Assembly: GCA_937128575.1 (NCBI GenBank)
Contig: CAKZMN010000258.1
Coordinates: 1 to 8,037 of the forward strand
Origin: an uncultured Alphaproteobacteria bacterium
GTDB lineage: Bacteria; Pseudomonadota; Alphaproteobacteria; Micavibrionales; Micavibrionaceae
Direction: 5' to 3'
DNA length: 8,037 nt
The notes beneath the pieces were generated by a model. That model worked only from the letters and a program-made list of their open reading frames with translations. It searched no databases and was not told where the DNA came from. Below, piece by piece: positions 5,332 to 8,037 of the stretch. The translations under genes and the position numbers were made by a program. Position 1 is the stretch's first letter. Every line of letters begins with the position of its first letter.

Positions 5332-7735
5332 TCATACTCAACATGATCAAAAGACAAACAAGGGCGGGTTAATTTCCTGGTTTGCCTATAACCATGTTGC
5401 GGCCAACATCTTAATGGGGCTGCTGCTTATTGGCGGCTTGGTCAGCGTTTTAAACATGCGCACCGAGACCTTCCCCTCAATTGATCCTAAAATCATTACC
5501 GTTTCCGTGCCCTATCCTGGTGCCACGCCTTTCGAGGTTGCAGACTCTATCACCAGCCGCATTGAAGAGGGGCTGATTGGGATTGACGGCGTTAAGCGCA
5601 TCACATCAACCGCATCAGAAGGCTCCGGCATTGTAAGTGTTGAGTTAAAAGATTTTGCCAATGCTGATGATATTTATAACGACGTTGAAACGCAGGTGAA
5701 TGGATTATCTGATTTTCCTCCTGAAAATGCTGAACGCCCAATTATTAAGAAAATTAAAGTGACGCCTAATGTTTTAACGCTCGCGCTTTATGGTGAGGTA
5801 AGCGAAGGCACATTGAAGTTTTGGTCAGAAACAATTGAAGACGAATTGCGCCAATTACCCGGCGTCGCCAAGACAGCCGTCAGGGGCATTCGCGACTACC
5901 AAATCTCGATTGAAATATCCGAAGAAAGCCTAAGACAGTACGATTTGAGCCTAGATGATATAGGAAACGCTGTGGCGCGTTTCTCAAGTGACATTCCCGC
6001 AGGAACCATTGAATCGCGCCAAGGTGATATATTGCTGCGGGTTCAGGAAAAAAAATATACCGGCGAAGAATTTGAAAATATTGTTGTCCGCACATTGGAT
6101 AATGGGTCATCCCTACGCATCAAAGATATTGGTGAGGTCGTGGACGGGTTTCAAGACAGAAATCTGATTAGCCGCTTTAATGGTCAGCCAGCCGCCTTTA
6201 TCGACGTATCACGAAGCGATACCGGCGACACCTTAAGCGTTGCAAAAACGGCGAAGGATTATTTAAAGACGGTTTCACTTCCCAAAAATATAACGCTGTC
6301 ATTACAAAAAGATGAAACCATTGTTTTGCAGGAACGCATCAACCTTATGCTCCGCAATGCTGTTTTGGGTTTTATGCTCGTCTTTTTGATCTTGCTGGTT
6401 TTTCTTGATCTAAAGCTCGCCTTTTGGACCAGCGTTGCCATTCCTGTTTCCTTTATGGGCGGACTGATGATTATAGGGTTCATGGGGTACAGCCTGAATA
6501 TGGTGTCCATATTTGCGCTTATTGTTGTGCTGGGGGTTGTTGTTGATGATGCGATTGTTACAGGCGAGAGCATTTTTGATGCGCAAGAGAAACACCCCAA
6601 CAACCCAGATGCATTTTTAATTGGTGTGCGTAATGTGCTGGCGCCGGTGACGATTGGCATCATGACCACGATTGCCGCGTTTGCGCCCTTGATTTTCAGC
6701 ACCGGTATTTTAGGGCAAATCATTATGGTGATCCCCATCGCGGTGATCCCGATTTTGATTATTTCCTTGCTTGAAGCTTACTTCATTTTGCCTTCTCACC
6801 TTTCCAGTCCAAAGCGCTGGAGCAAGGGCATCATTGTAGACATTCAGAGCCAAGTTACGAAATTTTTATCCTACGCAACCAAACGCTTCATTTTGCCCGC
6901 TGCCAAGTTTTGTTTATTTTGGAGATACGCTTCTATTTCTGCCTTTATCGCACTGGCGATTATCACGGTGGGTATGTTTCAAGGCGGTCATATTCGCTTT
7001 ATCTTCTTCCCACAAATTGAGGCTGACGAAGTTTTAATCTCGGTTGAAATGCCGCAAGGCACGCCGTTTTCCATCACTCAAGAAACAATGCTGACGATTG
7101 AGGACGCCGTTCAAGATGTGCGAAATGAGGTTGAAAGCGCGGGCAATACAGTATTTAAAAGTATCTCTTTGAGCATTGGTGAAAAAGCCGGATCAAGCGG
7201 CGGGCCGGGCGGCACGAACCAGAGTTTTGGCGGTAATAATCTGGGTGAAATGAAACTGCAACTTGTGTCTTCTGATTTACGGGTGCAATCCTCCTCAGAA
7301 ATTGAATCAATGGTGCAAGAAATTATCTCTGGTAAAAAACTCTTCCTTTTTTCAAAAGCGAATACCTTCCTTGTTCCAGATAGGAATATTCAATCAGTAA
7401 TCACAGATGCATTTCCGGCAATTTTTAAAACAAAGGTGAAACATACTGGACTACATGTGCTTGATATTGAGATTACTAAATATACACCGGTCGCATTATG
7501 GTGTCAGGAAGTTAATCCCGAGCTGGCTGAAGGTATTGTTACGATCGATTCAGAACAAGAGGGTGACGTTGATTCAGAAGATGTAATAGTTGCTGATGAT
7601 CTCAACGATATTACAATGCAACGTATATTTGATAGAGAGGATTGTTTTTATATTAATGATCAGGCATTTATCTTTGAATCTCAGGAGATGAGTGATCAAA
7701 ATGAATACGTCAAAAAGAGTATAAAAAAGCATTAG
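5324..7735 (+). CDS. RND efflux permease 2 (HAE-1/AcrB-type), C-terminal third lost and replaced by unrelated sequence
   Basis: Residues 1 to about 666 are an RND pump. TM1 is about 25-45; porter domain PN1/PN2 follows (PGATPFEVADSITSRIEEGL at 66-85); TM2-TM6 are about 340-490. TM4 contains VVLGVVVDDAIVTGES, with Asp408/Asp409 at the positions of the AcrB proton-relay pair Asp407/Asp408. TM7 is about 535-555, followed by the start of the second porter half (FFPQIEADEVLISVEMPQGT) and a Gly-rich loop (620-640). After VQEI (about 666) similarity stops. Residues 667-803 have no RND character, although a normal protein continues to about 1040 with TM8-TM12. The gene starts inside the adaptor 2 end (8-bp overlap). 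Without TM8-12 and the second porter half it should not pump. The in-frame join makes a long open frame but is probably fortuitous, since one join in three would be in frame. A fusion with its own function is possible but unsupported. Confidence 0.9.
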   Translation: MSDHTQHDQKTNKGGLISWFAYNHVAANILMGLLLIGGLVSVLNMRTETFPSIDPKIITVSVPYPGATPFEVADSITSRIEEGLIGIDGVKRITSTASEGSGIVSVELKDFANADDIYNDVETQVNGLSDFPPENAERPIIKKIKVTPNVLTLALYGEVSEGTLKFWSETIEDELRQLPGVAKTAVRGIRDYQISIEISEESLRQYDLSLDDIGNAVARFSSDIPAGTIESRQGDILLRVQEKKYTGEEFENIVVRTLDNGSSLRIKDIGEVVDGFQDRNLISRFNGQPAAFIDVSRSDTGDTLSVAKTAKDYLKTVSLPKNITLSLQKDETIVLQERINLMLRNAVLGFMLVFLILLVFLDLKLAFWTSVAIPVSFMGGLMIIGFMGYSLNMVSIFALIVVLGVVVDDAIVTGESIFDAQEKHPNNPDAFLIGVRNVLAPVTIGIMTTIAAFAPLIFSTGILGQIIMVIPIAVIPILIISLLEAYFILPSHLSSPKRWSKGIIVDIQSQVTKFLSYATKRFILPAAKFCLFWRYASISAFIALAIITVGMFQGGHIRFIFFPQIEADEVLISVEMPQGTPFSITQETMLTIEDAVQDVRNEVESAGNTVFKSISLSIGEKAGSSGGPGGTNQSFGGNNLGEMKLQLVSSDLRVQSSSEIESMVQEIISGKKLFLFSKANTFLVPDRNIQSVITDAFPAIFKTKVKHTGLHVLDIEITKYTPVALWCQEVNPELAEGIVTIDSEQEGDVDSEDVIVADDLNDITMQRIFDREDCFYINDQAFIFESQEMSDQNEYVKKSIKKH

Positions 7736-7824
7736 AAGAAGTTGCCGAAGCAGCCAAGGGACTTCAAACAGTACAAACTGCCGAGAAGAAAGCTCTTCAA
7801 AAACTAGAAACAATGAAATCGTAG
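7322..7824 (+). CDS. Unrecognised AT-rich coding segment with a probable -1 frameshift near its end
   Basis: I do not recognise this protein. The frame shared with permease 2 runs to the stop at 7733-7735. It looks like real coding: codons often begin with G or A (gat, gaa, gtt, gct), and the product is coherent and acidic (EQEGDVDSEDVIVADDLNDI at about residues 744-763 of the fused frame). The DNA is visibly richer in A+T than the efflux genes. Near the end, A AAA AAG (7723-7729) lies in the zero frame as ATA AAA AAG, two codons before the stop. A -1 slip there continues for 31 codons (ALEEVAEAAKGLQ, then KKALQKLETMKS) to TAG at 7822-7824. Across the slip the protein would be one continuous charged helix. 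No start codon for this gene is visible near the join, so its 5' end is probably missing. Phage or mobile-element origin is a guess from the composition and the frameshift. Confidence 0.4.
7723..7729 (+). promoter_or_regulatory. Candidate -1 ribosomal frameshift site (A AAA AAG)
   Basis: The heptamer is in the correct phase of the upstream frame (last A of ATA, then AAA AAG). After a -1 slip the next codon is GCA at 7729-7731, in a frame open to 7824. Eight bases downstream a stem can form between GAAGT (7738-7742) and ACTTC (7761-7765), extendable by one G-U pair. The spacing is right but the stem is short, so it is weak support. A second A5G run (7712-7717) sits 12 bases upstream and would shift into the same frame. 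A one-base error in the six-A run would look identical. Confidence 0.4.
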
Positions 7825-7844
7825 TTTATAATTAAAGAAGTTAA

Positions 7845-8037
7845 AAATTTAGATTTTGGAATAACACCAAAAAAAGTATCGGGAAGAGTCTGAAAATCAA
7901 CGCGCATGGTTTCGGCTGGGTCGGGGTCTTCATCTTTTGCGAGATAATTGGCAGCGTGCATTTGACCGCGCCCCAAGGCTTTTCCGCGAGAAGTGCCATC
8001 CAGCCAGCCGACGATATAGTCGTTTTCGGGCGCACCG
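7845..8037 (-). pseudogene. FAD-linked oxidase fragment (DprE1/DHCR24-like), 3' end cut off
   Basis: The minus-strand frame entering at the right edge reads GAPENDYIVGWLDGTSRGKA, then LGRGQMHAANYLAKDEDP, then ETMRVDFQTLPDTFFGVIPK. The D-Y-x-V-x-W-x-D ... G-x-x-L-G-R-G pattern followed by a short non-conserved stretch resembles the substrate-domain region of VAO-type FAD oxidoreductases such as DprE1 and its relatives. That is recognition by eye of a short piece. The 5' end lies outside the window. Similarity seems to run to about the K at 7856-7854. The frame then goes on through AT-rich DNA as low-complexity sequence to a chance stop at 7797-7799, inside the segment coded on the other strand. 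The native C-terminus is therefore missing. The substrate cannot be told. Confidence 0.55.

Noticed and set aside
6259..6738. Long minus-strand open frame (159 codons) inside permease 2
   Set aside because: It lies antisense to the conserved TM2-TM6 region of the pump, including the Asp pair. It is a shadow of that coding constraint.
7785..7798. Hairpin GAAGA-AAGC-TCTTC as a terminator or frameshift stimulator
   Set aside because: The stem is 5 bp with little GC and no U-run, and it lies 55 bases after the slippery site, too far to stimulate frameshifting.
7841..8035. Minus-strand open frame of 64 codons starting with ATG
   Set aside because: It is out of frame with the recognisable FAD-oxidase reading of the same DNA, and its product has no family features.

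Overview
This window looks like chromosomal DNA of a Gram-negative proteobacterium, probably an alphaproteobacterium. That is an impression from moderate GC content, gcg/cgc-rich codon use and protein style; no marker gene fixes the taxon. Its core (about 424-7322) is a divergent drug-efflux locus. On the minus strand, reading leftward, are a NemR-like TetR repressor (GTG start at 2573), an RND periplasmic adaptor of MexE/AcrA type, and the first ~96 residues of an RND inner-membrane permease. On the plus strand, reading rightward, are an outer-membrane lipoprotein channel of the OprM/NodT family, a second adaptor, and a second RND permease. Within each arm the genes are nearly touching or overlap by a few bases, so each arm should be one operon. 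The two arms share a 146-bp intergenic region that holds a 16-bp palindrome. Its right arm doubles as the -35 box of a good promoter for the tetR operon.

Functionally this is two RND pumps arranged back to back with one outer-membrane channel between them. The adaptors bridge each permease to the channel, and the permeases would export hydrophobic or amphiphilic compounds using the proton gradient. The TetR protein carries a Cys in the position of the NemR redox/electrophile-sensing Cys, which suggests induction by reactive electrophiles or oxidants (inference).

The edges are not ordinary. Both permease genes are cut off abruptly and joined to unrelated sequence. At about 424-442, permease 1 runs into the body of a GNAT acetyltransferase gene that lacks its start codon. 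At about 7322, permease 2 is joined in frame to an AT-rich segment with no RND similarity. That segment ends near 7850, where the 3'-truncated end of an FAD-linked oxidase gene (minus strand) begins. At least three breakpoints in 8 kb, each inside a gene, point either to an assembly or amplification chimera or to real illegitimate recombination.

The most unusual signal is in the AT-rich segment. An in-frame A AAA AAG slippery heptamer (7723-7729) sits two codons before a stop, and the -1 frame continues for 31 codons as a charged helix, as in programmed frameshifting of phage tail-assembly chaperones or insertion sequences. A one-base homopolymer error is the main alternative.
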